Assembly: GCA_037384065.1 (NCBI GenBank)
Contig: JARROJ010000040.1
Location: 1 to 23,822 of the forward strand
Source: JABDPF01 sp037384065
GTDB lineage: Bacteria > Pseudomonadota > Gammaproteobacteria > Xanthomonadales > SZUA-36
Direction: 5' to 3'
DNA: 23,822 nt
Shown here: piece by piece, positions 1 to 6,998 of the stretch
How the letters are laid out: each line of letters begins with the position of its first letter
Numbering within the stretch: the stretch's first letter is position 1
Notes under the pieces: model-generated
Seen by the model: only the letters and a program-made list of their open reading frames with translations
What the model was told of the DNA's origin: nothing
The model's database searches: none
Position numbers and translations under genes: made by a program

Positions 1-660
1 ATGGCGGCCGATCCCTGGGGCTGGCTCGACGAGAGCGCGGAGCAACGCTGGATCGACGTGCGCATCGAGGGCTACGGGCGCACGATCACCTATTCCGTCC
101 CGGACCGGTCCGGGACCGGGGCGCACCGCCCGCGGATCTGGCCGCCGCTCGAGAGCGGCGAAACGGCCCAGGAAATCGCCGTCCCCCTCGAGGCGTTCGC
201 CAAGCCGTCACTGCCGCTGGGCCAGTACCTCTGGGATCGCTGGTGGGGTGGCTTTTTGAAGGATAGCGGGCACGATTTTTCCCTGAACGTTCGCGTCGAA
301 CGCGCGGAGGACGAGACTCTGCTGGGACTCACGCTCGAAGAACGATTGCGGCGACCGGTCGCGTACCGCAAGGCAGTCTATTCCAAGCCGAACTGGGAGT
401 CCCAGAAGCGCGGTGAGTACTTCTTTGATCGGTACTGGGTCAAACCTTTCGAGTCGAGTACGGGCCATGTCTGGGTCGCACAAAACAATCCGATCGTGAC
501 CCACGACCACGTCTACTACAGCATTCCGATCAGCGACCACCACATTCTGGAATTCAGCTTTTTCGTCCGCGACAGGCGCTATGACTGGAAGGACGACCCG
601 GAGTGGAATGCGCGCCGCTGGGGAATGCGCGCCGCTGGGCGCTGGTCGAACGGATCATGA
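1..660 (+). CDS. Protein of unknown function with frameshifted C-terminus; 5' end may lie outside window
   Basis: I do not recognise the family. The frame is open from the first base (ATG) to TGA at 658-660, 219 residues, so the true start could be upstream. The protein is rich in Trp, Tyr and charged residues, has no signal peptide or membrane segment, and contains a His-rich patch (THDHVYY, SDHHILEF) near residues 167-182 that could bind metal or be part of a beta-fold; that is inference. The last ten or so residues follow a perfect 17-bp tandem duplication at 605-638. Removing one copy lets the frame run on as EWNARRWALVERIMNTVRIE and stop at 726-728, close to the terminator at 794-817. 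The natural product was therefore probably about 236 residues if it starts here, and the present end is a frameshift product or a sequence error. Confidence 0.65.
   Translation: MAADPWGWLDESAEQRWIDVRIEGYGRTITYSVPDRSGTGAHRPRIWPPLESGETAQEIAVPLEAFAKPSLPLGQYLWDRWWGGFLKDSGHDFSLNVRVERAEDETLLGLTLEERLRRPVAYRKAVYSKPNWESQKRGEYFFDRYWVKPFESSTGHVWVAQNNPIVTHDHVYYSIPISDHHILEFSFFVRDRRYDWKDDPEWNARRWGMRAAGRWSNGS
605..638. repeat. 17-bp perfect tandem duplication inside a coding region
   Basis: The unit GGAATGCGCGCCGCTGG occurs at 605-621 and again, without mismatch, at 622-638. Seventeen is not a multiple of three, so the duplication shifts the reading frame of the first gene. It is typical of replication slippage, or could arise in assembly. 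Confidence 0.95.
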
Positions 661-793
661 ACACGGTGCGCATCGAACCGGCGCCGTTTGCATCAGGCCC
701 GGGAGCACGAGCCGACGAATTCGATTGAAGCGCGGAAGGCGACGCCGTCCGTTGTCACTGAATAGATCGTGCATACCCATGCGTCCGTAACAA

Positions 794-817
794 AAACGCC
801 GCTGTGAAGCGGCGTTT
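794..817. terminator. Bidirectional intrinsic terminator
   Basis: AAACGCCGC (794-802), loop TGTGAA, GCGGCGTTT (809-817) form a perfect 9-bp stem. The minus strand continues into TTTTTG and the plus strand ends the arm with TTT, so it can stop both the first gene (+) and the EF-G-like gene (-), which face each other here. Confidence 0.85.
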
Positions 818-840
818 CTGCATTCCATCGGAAGCCGGGC

Positions 841-2883
841 TCAGTCCTCGTCCTTGCGCTTGTAGGCCGCCTCCAGTTCCCGCTGTTCCTGGTGGGGCAC
901 CGGGTCGTAGTGGCTGAACTCCATCGTGAAGCTGCCCTGGCCCTGGGTCATGCTCTTCAGTTCGGTGTGGTAGTCGCTGAGTGAGCTGAGCGGCATGTCG
1001 GCTTTTACCGTCACCTGGCCGCCGCTGAGACTTTCGGTGCCGCTGATGCGCGCACGGCGGCCGGCGAGGTTGCCGGTGACGTCGCCCATGACCGACTCCG
1101 GAACCGTCACGTCGACGCTGACGATCGGCTCCAGGATCTGCGGGCCGGCGTTGGCGATCGCGTCCAGGAAGGCGTTGCGCGCGGCGATCACGAAGGCGAT
1201 TTCCTTGGAATCGACCGGGTGGAACTTGCCGTCGTAGACTTCGACCTCGATGTCCTGCAGCGGGTAGCCGGCGATGGCGCCTTCGTCCATGATCTGGCGA
1301 ATGCCTTTCTCGACGGCCGGGATCAGGCTGGTGGGAATGGAACCGCCCACCACCGAGTTGACGAACTCGAAGCCGTTGCCGCGTGCCTTGGGCCGGATGC
1401 GCAGGAACACTTCACCGAACTGGCCGGCGCCGCCGGTCTGTTTCTTGTGGCGGTAGTGGCCTTCGGCCGGCCGCGTGATGGTCTCGCGGTAGGCGATGCG
1501 CGGCGGCCGCGTGTCGACCTCCACGTTATAGCGTTGCTGCATGCGCTGCAGCATCACCCGCATGTGCAGTTCGCCCAGGCCGCGGATGACCGTCTCGTTC
1601 AGTTCCTGGTTCTGCTCGACCGTGAAGCAGGGGTCTTCCTCGGCCAGTTTCGCCATCGCCTGCGCCAGTTTCTGCTCCTGGCCGCGGGCCTGGGGCTGCA
1701 CGGCCAGACCGTACATCGGCTGCGGGAAGTCGATCGACTTGAGCCGGAAGTGATCCTCGTCGTGCGAATCGTGCAGGATCGCGCCGTAGTGGATTTCATC
1801 CACCTTGGCCACGGCGCAGATGTCGCCGGGAATGCCGGCGTCCACTTCCTCGTGTTTTCCGCCCTGGACCTTGAACAGGTGACCCACCTTGAACGGCTTG
1901 CGGGCGTCCCCGACGTACAGCTGGGAATCGGGTTTCACGGTGCCCTGGTAGATGCGGAAGATACTCAGCTTGCCGACGAAGGGGTCGTTGGTGATCTTGA
2001 ACACGTGGGCGACCGCGTGGCCGTCCGGATCCGGTTCCACGGTGACTTTTTCGGCATCCTCGCCTTCGCCCTTGAGGATCGGCGGCGGGTTGCCTTCCAT
2101 CGGGTTCGGCAACAGGCGCTTGCACAGTTTCAGGAAGCTCTCCAGGCCGGCGCCGGTCAGGGCCGAGGTAAAACAGATCGGCACGAGATGCCCCTCGCGC
2201 AGGGCCTGCTCGAAGGCATCGTGCAATTCGTCACGGCTGAGCGTCTCGCCCTCCAGATATTTCTCCATCAGCGCTTCGTTGACTTCGACGACCTGGTCGA
2301 TGATCGCCTCGTGCGCCTCGGACAGGGAAAGGATGTCGGTGTCGCCCTGCTCGCCGAAGAAACAGTCCTTGATCTTGCTGAAGCCGTCTGCGGGCAGGTT
2401 GATCGGCAGGCACTCGGTTCCGAATTCCTGCTGGATGTTGCTGACGACCCGCTCCAGGTTGACGCCTTCCTGGTCGATCTTGTTGATCACGATGATGCGG
2501 CACAGGCGCCGGCGCTTGGCGCGACGCATCAGCCGGCGCGTGGACAACTCGATGCCGTTGTGGGCGTTGATCACCACGGCCGTGGTCTCGGTCGCCGCCA
2601 TTCCGGAGAGCGTCGGGCCGCGGAAATCCGGGAAGCCGGCCGTGTCGATCATGGTCAGGTGCATGCCCTCGTAGTCGAGGCTCGCGATCGCGGAATCGAG
2701 TGAATGTTTGAATTCCTGTTCCAGCGGGTCATGGTCCGTGGTCGTGTTGCCGCGGTCGATGGTGCCCGCCTCGCCGATCATCCCCGATTTCTCCAGAAGC
2801 GCTTCGATCAGGGTTGTTTTGCCGGCGCCGGAGTGGCCGACAAGGGTGATGTTTCTGATGTCTTCGGTGCGATAGTTCGGCAT
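841..2883 (-). CDS. Elongation factor G-like translational GTPase (EF-G paralogue)
   Basis: 680 residues with EF-G architecture: G domain, beta-barrel domain II, domain III, domain IV (GGAGQFGEVFLRI near residue 480) and domain V. G1 is GHSGAGKTT at 16-24 and G4 is NKID at 134-137. G3 reads DTAGFPD at 80-86 where EF-G has DTPGHVD, so the catalytic histidine is a phenylalanine. Together with the GHSGAGKTT P-loop (canonical EF-G has AHIDAGKTT) this places it with the EF-G-like/FusA2 paralogues, not the main translocase. The role is unclear: slow or conditional GTPase, ribosome rescue or recycling are possibilities. It is a single gene, not in an str operon with rpsL, rpsG or tuf. An AGGA lies about 8 nt before the ATG. 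A possible FNR-type promoter lies upstream at 3035-3076. Confidence 0.9.
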   Translation of the reverse strand: MPNYRTEDIRNITLVGHSGAGKTTLIEALLEKSGMIGEAGTIDRGNTTTDHDPLEQEFKHSLDSAIASLDYEGMHLTMIDTAGFPDFRGPTLSGMAATETTAVVINAHNGIELSTRRLMRRAKRRRLCRIIVINKIDQEGVNLERVVSNIQQEFGTECLPINLPADGFSKIKDCFFGEQGDTDILSLSEAHEAIIDQVVEVNEALMEKYLEGETLSRDELHDAFEQALREGHLVPICFTSALTGAGLESFLKLCKRLLPNPMEGNPPPILKGEGEDAEKVTVEPDPDGHAVAHVFKITNDPFVGKLSIFRIYQGTVKPDSQLYVGDARKPFKVGHLFKVQGGKHEEVDAGIPGDICAVAKVDEIHYGAILHDSHDEDHFRLKSIDFPQPMYGLAVQPQARGQEQKLAQAMAKLAEEDPCFTVEQNQELNETVIRGLGELHMRVMLQRMQQRYNVEVDTRPPRIAYRETITRPAEGHYRHKKQTGGAGQFGEVFLRIRPKARGNGFEFVNSVVGGSIPTSLIPAVEKGIRQIMDEGAIAGYPLQDIEVEVYDGKFHPVDSKEIAFVIAARNAFLDAIANAGPQILEPIVSVDVTVPESVMGDVTGNLAGRRARISGTESLSGGQVTVKADMPLSSLSDYHTELKSMTQGQGSFTMEFSHYDPVPHQEQRELEAAYKRKDED

Positions 2884-3034
2884 GCGGTGGTCCTGATTGG
2901 TTCTCTGGGACGGTCATCCTAGTACAGATTCGAGGATGCGCCAAATCCGGTTTCATGGGGTCTGAACCGCGCCCGTTCAGCGCTGATTCAGGTGGTTTCT
3001 TCTATTCTTGTGCTGCATGAAGCAAACAGGGCTC

Positions 3035-3076
3035 ATGTTAGGCAGGAAGCCGCTTGCCGGCCTTGATTCTGGTCAA
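3035..3076 (-). promoter_or_regulatory. Candidate FNR/ANR-type activator box with spaced -10 element
   Basis: On the minus strand TTGACCAGAATCAA (3076-3063) differs from the FNR consensus TTGATNNNNATCAA at one defined position. Exactly 22 nt later comes TAACAT (3040-3035), a 4/6 match to the sigma-70 -10 box. This is the geometry of a class II FNR promoter (box centred at -41.5), giving a start near 3028 and a leader of about 145 nt before the EF-G-like gene. On the plus strand the same near-palindromic box is followed after 22 nt by GCAAAT (3099-3104), a poorer -10. The direction of use is therefore open. Related CRP-family regulators could also bind. Confidence 0.45.
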
Positions 3077-3110
3077 GGAGAGTACCGCGGTCCGCATCGC
3101 AAATCTTTTT

Positions 3111-3253
3111 TTCGGACCGAGGGAACTCGCCCGGATTGATCCGGTCTTAAGTTTCGGTGAGACGAAGTTTCATTGACACACTCCTCAAAAGGGCAGTCAT
3201 TCACCTGCACGACTCCCTCCTTTGCACGGCGTCCCTCGGGGCGCCGTTTTTTT
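3111..3253 (+). ncRNA. Candidate small RNA ending in a strong intrinsic terminator
   Basis: No convincing plus-strand gene precedes the terminator at 3226-3253, so it must end a noncoding transcript or a failed long one. If the FNR-type box at 3063-3076 acts on the plus strand, transcription would begin near 3111 and give about 140 nt. Inside are an inverted repeat (CCGGAT-TG-ATCCGG, about 3131-3144) and two pyrimidine stretches, ACTCCTC near 3180 and CCTCCTTT at 3216-3223. The latter equals the anti-Shine-Dalgarno end of 16S rRNA and could pair with ribosome binding sites. Third-position composition of ORFs here is unlike the neighbouring genes, which favours RNA over protein. No homology is claimed. 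Confidence 0.35.
3226..3253 (+). terminator. Intrinsic terminator
   Basis: ACGGCG (3226-3231) pairs with CGCCGT (3242-3247), extended inward by U-G and C-G pairs around a short loop. Seven T residues follow (3247-3253). It points rightward. Confidence 0.8.
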
Positions 3254-3311
3254 ACGCCGCGGCGCGGCACGCACGGGCCGGCCCCGGTGAGCGCGCTCTT
3301 GCCAGGTGTCG

Positions 3312-3350
3312 GGCGGTAACGCCATCATAGGACGGTCCTACCCCGGGGTA
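3312..3350. repeat. Cluster of three short palindromes
   Basis: Consecutive inverted repeats: GGCG-GTAA-CGCC (3312-3323), TAGGAC-G-GTCCTA (3328-3340) and TACCCCGGGGTA (3339-3350), the last two sharing TA. They lie between two converging terminator-like structures in a stretch (3254-3400) with no ORF I can support. They could be protein-binding sites or RNA hairpins. Confidence 0.6.
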
Positions 3351-3397
3351 AGGGATTCGTTCCCAGAGCGGCACGAACACGTGATTTTCGAGCGGGC

Positions 3398-3480
3398 AAT
3401 AAAAAAGGCCGCGGGTGAAGGGTGAGGAGTGCAGAAATTTACCCTGTAATGGTTGAGGGAGAGACCATACCCGCGGCCTT
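3398..3480 (-). ncRNA. Candidate Y-shaped structured RNA with terminal U-tract
   Basis: A perfect 12-bp stem joins AAGGCCGCGGGT (3405-3416) and ACCCGCGGCCTT (3469-3480). The 52 nt between them fold into two further perfect 5-bp hairpins, AGGGT/ACCCT (3419-3423/3441-3445) and ATGGT/ACCAT (3449-3453/3464-3468), giving a compact three-way junction. Only the minus strand has a U-tract after the closing arm (TTTTTTATT), so the RNA is read leftward. On that strand the loops read CTCTCCCTCA and, within a 17-nt loop, CACTCCTC; both are C-rich and complementary to Shine-Dalgarno sequences. A -10-like TCTATT (3491-3486) would start transcription near 3480; a sigma-70 -35 at proper spacing is not clear. 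AAACCT 17 nt upstream loosely resembles an extracytoplasmic sigma -35. Confidence 0.5.
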
Positions 3481-3543
3481 AACACAATAGACCGCTCCCG
3501 GGCCCAAAAGGTTTCAAATTATTTTTAATCAGGAGTAATGCCG

Positions 3544-4042
<499 letters not shown>

Positions 4043-4044
<2 letters not shown>

Positions 4045-4076
4045 ACCGCAGGCGGCGCAGCCGGGGGTTCGGTTTT
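4043..4076 (+). terminator. Possible intrinsic terminator after ppiB
   Basis: GAACC (4043-4047) can pair with GGTTC (4066-4070), with an inner GGC/GCC pairing, followed by GGTTTT. The stem is interrupted, so this is a weak call. Confidence 0.35.
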
Positions 4077-4082
4077 CCGGGG

Positions 4083-5093
4083 TCAGTGGTCGCGCGAAAC
4101 GCTGTACGCGGCCAGGGCGATCATCGCGTCCTTCCAGCGTGAAGCGGGCAGGGCGGCGAGCGCGTCGCGGGCCGCGTCCGCGCGCTGCTCGGCGTTTCGG
4201 CGCGAGGCGTCCAGCGCGCCGCTCGTGCGGATCAGTTCGACGATGTCCGTGATGCGGTCGAGGCCGCCGTCGCGGATCGTTTCATCGACCAGGGACCGGC
4301 GTTCCGGATCCAGGCTTGCGCGGCACAGGATCAACGGCAGCGTGGGTTTGCCCTCGGCGAGGTCGTCACCGATATTCTTGCCCAGCGTCTCGGCGTCGGC
4401 GGTGTAGTCGAGGACGTCGTCGGCCACCTGGAACGCCGCGCCGAGTTCGCGCCCGAAGCGGGCGAGGTCGTCTTCGAAACGGGTCTCGCCGCTCAGCACC
4501 GCGCCGAGTTGGCAGGCGGCCTCGAAGAGCTTGGCGGTCTTCTTCTCGATGACGCTGAAGTAGCGGTCTGCGCTGACTTCCGGGTCGTGCATGTTCAGCA
4601 GTTGCTCGACCTCGCCCTCGGCGATGGTGTTGGTGGCGTCGGACAGCACCTGCATCACCTTCATCGAACCGACGGTGACCATCATCTGGAAACTGCGCGA
4701 GTAGAGGAAATCGCCGACCAGCACGCTGGCTGCATTGCCCCAGACCGCATGGGCGCTTTGCCGACCGCGGCGCAGATCGGATTCGTCGACGACGTCGTCG
4801 TGCAGCAACGTAGCGGTGTGGATGAACTCGATGATGGCCGCGAGTGTGACATGATGCGGACCGTCATAACCGCAGGCGCGGGCGGCCAGTACGACCAGCA
4901 TCGGCCGCAGTCGCTTGCCGCCCGATCCGATGATGTATTCCGCGATCTGGCGGATCAGGACGACGTCGGAATCCAGGCTGGCGCGAATCAGGCGGTCAAC
5001 CTCGGCCATGTCGTCGGCGCAGAGTTCGAAAACTCGGCCGATCGGCATCTCGGAAGTCGTAATGGCCTGCCTGTGGACGCTCGCCTGGTCCAT
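4083..5093 (-). CDS. ispB: Octaprenyl diphosphate synthase (long-chain polyprenyl synthase)
   Basis: Makes the all-trans polyprenyl tail of ubiquinone by adding isopentenyl units to farnesyl diphosphate. The sequence follows E. coli IspB closely: GGKRLRP, the first Asp-rich motif DDVVD inside IHTATLLHDDVVDES, GDFLYSRSFQMM, and the second Asp-rich motif DDVLD followed by GKNIGDDLAEGKPTLPL. I place the start at MDQASVH (336 residues; E. coli has 323). The frame is open further up, to a GTG at 5159, but that codon lies at or upstream of the likely promoter (5134-5161). GGGCGGGAA just before the ATG is a weak ribosome site. The gene is divergent from the MFS gene; in many gammaproteobacteria ispB is instead divergent from rplU-rpmA. 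Confidence 0.93.
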   Translation of the reverse strand: MDQASVHRQAITTSEMPIGRVFELCADDMAEVDRLIRASLDSDVVLIRQIAEYIIGSGGKRLRPMLVVLAARACGYDGPHHVTLAAIIEFIHTATLLHDDVVDESDLRRGRQSAHAVWGNAASVLVGDFLYSRSFQMMVTVGSMKVMQVLSDATNTIAEGEVEQLLNMHDPEVSADRYFSVIEKKTAKLFEAACQLGAVLSGETRFEDDLARFGRELGAAFQVADDVLDYTADAETLGKNIGDDLAEGKPTLPLILCRASLDPERRSLVDETIRDGGLDRITDIVELIRTSGALDASRRNAEQRADAARDALAALPASRWKDAMIALAAYSVSRDH

Positions 5094-5133
5094 TTCCCGC
5101 CCTGGTGGTGGTCGCTCAGTGGATGTCGGGCCA

Positions 5134-5161
5134 ATTATAAGTGCGGCCTGTTTGAACACAA
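5134..5161 (-). promoter_or_regulatory. Sigma-70 promoter for ispB
   Basis: A perfect TATAAT at 5139-5134 (minus strand) is preceded by TTGTGT at 5161-5156 with a 16-nt spacer. The start would be near 5127, about 34 nt before the ispB ATG. It overlaps the plus-strand promoter. Confidence 0.6.
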
Positions 5162-5179
5162 GGCGCTTGACCCTATAAT
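5152..5179 (+). promoter_or_regulatory. Strong sigma-70 promoter reading toward the MFS-ssb genes
   Basis: TTGAAC (5152-5157), 16-nt spacer, TATAAT (5174-5179), with a predicted start near 5186. Its hexamers overlap the ispB promoter on the other strand, so the two may compete. Confidence 0.75.
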
Positions 5180-5196
5180 GCCGAGTCCTGCGCAGA

Positions 5197-5207
5197 GCGG
5201 GGCGGTG
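5197..5207 (+). repeat. 11-bp direct repeat, left copy
   Basis: GCGGGGCGGTG, identical to 23290-23300 and in the same orientation. Both copies lie in divergent promoter regions that flank the MFS-to-uvrA block. In GC-rich DNA an 11-mer match may be chance. Confidence 0.5.
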
Positions 5208-5248
5208 AGGGCCCGGCCCGCGCCCGCTCGTACAACGGAGCCTCTTTT

Positions 5249-6424
5249 TTGCCGCCAGACCACCAGAAATCCCGCGAGCTGAAATACGCCTCGGCCCTGT
5301 CCTTCGTGATCGCGCTGCGCATGATGGGCTTGTTCCTGTTGCTGCCCGTGTTCATGGTGCTGGCCGCGGGCGTGCCCGGCTATTCGCCCCAACTGGCCGG
5401 TCTGGCCGTCGGCATTTACGGCCTGACCCAGGCCGTCCTGCAGCAACCGTTCGGCTGGCTGTCCGATCGCGTCGGCCGCAAGCCGGTGCTGCTGTTCGGC
5501 CTCGCCCTGTTCGCGGCCGGCGGCGTGGTGGCCGCGACCGGGGAGACGATGCTGGCCCTGATCGCCGGGCGCGCCCTGCAGGGCTGCGGTGCGATCGCCG
5601 GCGTCGCGATGGCGCTGGCGGCCGACGTGACCCGTCCGGAACGCCGGTCGATCGCGATGGCCGTGATCGGCATGGGCATCGGGGCCTCGTTCCTGTTGTC
5701 GATGATGTTGTCCGTCCCGCTGTCCATTCCGCTCGGGCTGCACGGAATGTTCTGGTTGACGGCCGCGTTCGCGGTAACCGGCATGCTGGTCGTCGCGCTG
5801 TTGCCGGCGGCGCCGCGGCAGGCCGCGGAATTCGAGCCGGGCAGTGCGTCCAATATGAAACCGGTCTGGCTGCTGGCGCTCAGCGTGTTCCTGCTGCACG
5901 CCGTGATGACCCTGCTGTTCGTGACCTTGCCGCCGCTGCTGGTCGGGAAGCTCGGGCTCGAACTGCAATCCCACTGGAAGCTCTACGTGCCGACCATGCT
6001 GGTTTCGGTGCTGGTCGTGTTTCCGGCCTTGCGCCGCATCGGGGCGCGCCTGTCGGAGCACCGCTACCTGCACTGGGGTTTCCTGGCGCTGGCGGGGACC
6101 ACCGCGCTGTTGCCGTTCAGTCCTCCCTGGCTCGCGCTGGGCGCCGTGCTGACGGTCTATTTCATCGGTTTCAATCTGCTCGAGGCGGGGATGCCGGCGG
6201 TGCTGTCCCGCGTCACCGGGGCGCGCGGGCGGGGGCGCAAGATGGGCGTGTACAGCACCTTCCAGTTTCTCGGCGCCTTCCTCGGCGGCGTCGCCGGCGG
6301 GGCCTTGCTGGCGGGGATCGGCAGCGCCGGCGCGCTGCTTGCGGCGGGCGCTGTTTGCCTGCTCTGGGGCGTGGTTCTGATGTACGTTTCCAAGGGGGTT
6401 TTTCCGACGGGAGCGGCGGTCTGA
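5249..6424 (+). CDS. Major facilitator superfamily transporter, YajR-like
   Basis: 391 residues with about 12 hydrophobic segments. The MFS signature between helices 2 and 3 is clear: GWLSDRVGRKPVLLFGL near residues 70-86, preceded by GLTQAVLQQPFG, a pattern seen in YajR-type proton-coupled exporters. E. coli YajR carries an extra C-terminal soluble domain that is absent here, where the protein ends shortly after the last helix. The substrate is unknown. The start is TTG, with GGAG at 5237-5240 and an 8-nt spacer; no ATG fits better. The gene is followed by ssb after 41 nt. In Pseudomonas and relatives an MFS gene sits between uvrA and ssb, so the pairing with ssb is conserved although uvrA is not adjacent here. 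Confidence 0.9.
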   Translation: MPPDHQKSRELKYASALSFVIALRMMGLFLLLPVFMVLAAGVPGYSPQLAGLAVGIYGLTQAVLQQPFGWLSDRVGRKPVLLFGLALFAAGGVVAATGETMLALIAGRALQGCGAIAGVAMALAADVTRPERRSIAMAVIGMGIGASFLLSMMLSVPLSIPLGLHGMFWLTAAFAVTGMLVVALLPAAPRQAAEFEPGSASNMKPVWLLALSVFLLHAVMTLLFVTLPPLLVGKLGLELQSHWKLYVPTMLVSVLVVFPALRRIGARLSEHRYLHWGFLALAGTTALLPFSPPWLALGAVLTVYFIGFNLLEAGMPAVLSRVTGARGRGRKMGVYSTFQFLGAFLGGVAGGALLAGIGSAGALLAAGAVCLLWGVVLMYVSKGVFPTGAAV

Positions 6425-6465
6425 CTGTGCTAAACTTCGGGCACGATTGAATACGGAGGTGCCTG

Positions 6466-6981
6466 ATGGCGCGAGGAATCAACAAAGTCATCCTGGTGGG
6501 AAATCTCGGCGCGGATCCGGAGACCCGCTACACGGCCGCCGGGGCCGCGATCACGACGATCCGGGTGGCGACCAGCGAGAGCTGGCGGGACAAGCAGTCC
6601 GGTGAGATGCAGGAACGCACGGAATGGCACCGGGTCAAGTTTTTCGGTCGCCTGGCCGAGATCGCCGGCGAGTACCTGAGGAAGGGCCGGCAGGTGTACA
6701 TCGAAGGGTCGCTGCGCACCGACAAGTGGCAGGACCAGAGCGGTCAGGACCGCTACACCACGGAAGTCATCGCCAACGAAATGCAGATGCTCGGCGGCCG
6801 CGGTGACGAGATGGGCGGACGTCCTTCCGGCGGGTCCGGCGGCTTCCGCGAGAATCGGCCGGCTCAGCAGCAGCAACAAGGCGGGCAGCAGTCCGAGGGC
6901 GGACAGCGCTCCAAGGGCGGCCAGCAAGCCGCGTCCGATCCTTTCGACGACAACTTCACGGACGACGACATTCCGTTCTGA
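6466..6981 (+). CDS. ssb: Single-stranded DNA-binding protein
   Basis: 171 residues. The N-terminal OB fold (about 1-110) begins ARGINKVILVGNLGADPETR and includes TEWHRVKFFGRLAEIAGEYL. A flexible Gly/Gln/Ser linker with a short poly-Gln run follows, and the acidic tip ends DDDIPF, the canonical peptide that recruits replication and repair partners. It binds ssDNA as a tetramer in replication, recombination and repair. GGAGG lies 7-8 nt before the ATG. It is probably co-transcribed with the MFS gene. No LexA-type operator is visible upstream. Confidence 0.97.
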   Translation: MARGINKVILVGNLGADPETRYTAAGAAITTIRVATSESWRDKQSGEMQERTEWHRVKFFGRLAEIAGEYLRKGRQVYIEGSLRTDKWQDQSGQDRYTTEVIANEMQMLGGRGDEMGGRPSGGSGGFRENRPAQQQQQGGQQSEGGQRSKGGQQAASDPFDDNFTDDDIPF

Positions 6982-6998
6982 TCTGCCCGGAGCAAGCC

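Noticed and set aside
1219..2703. Long plus-strand open frame (494 codons) opposite the EF-G-like gene
   Set aside because: A GC-rich mirror frame of a clear EF-G-type gene. Its translation is low-complexity (His, Arg, Ala, Gly, Leu) with no family features.
3147..3173. Eight-codon minus-strand ORF (MKLRLTET) after GAGGAG
   Set aside because: Too short to assess. It is followed by no obvious regulated gene and lacks a codon pattern typical of attenuation.
3073..3210. Minus-strand 45-residue ORF with GTG start behind a perfect AAAGGAGG
   Set aside because: The ribosome site is striking, but the codons (TTA, AGA, several CGA, mixed third positions) are unlike neighbouring genes and the peptide has no features. 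The same bases are better explained as part of an RNA on the other strand. Not excluded.
4083..5159. Longer ispB reading frame starting from GTG at 5159
   Set aside because: That start lies at or upstream of the likely ispB promoter and has no ribosome site; the extra residues are not part of the family.
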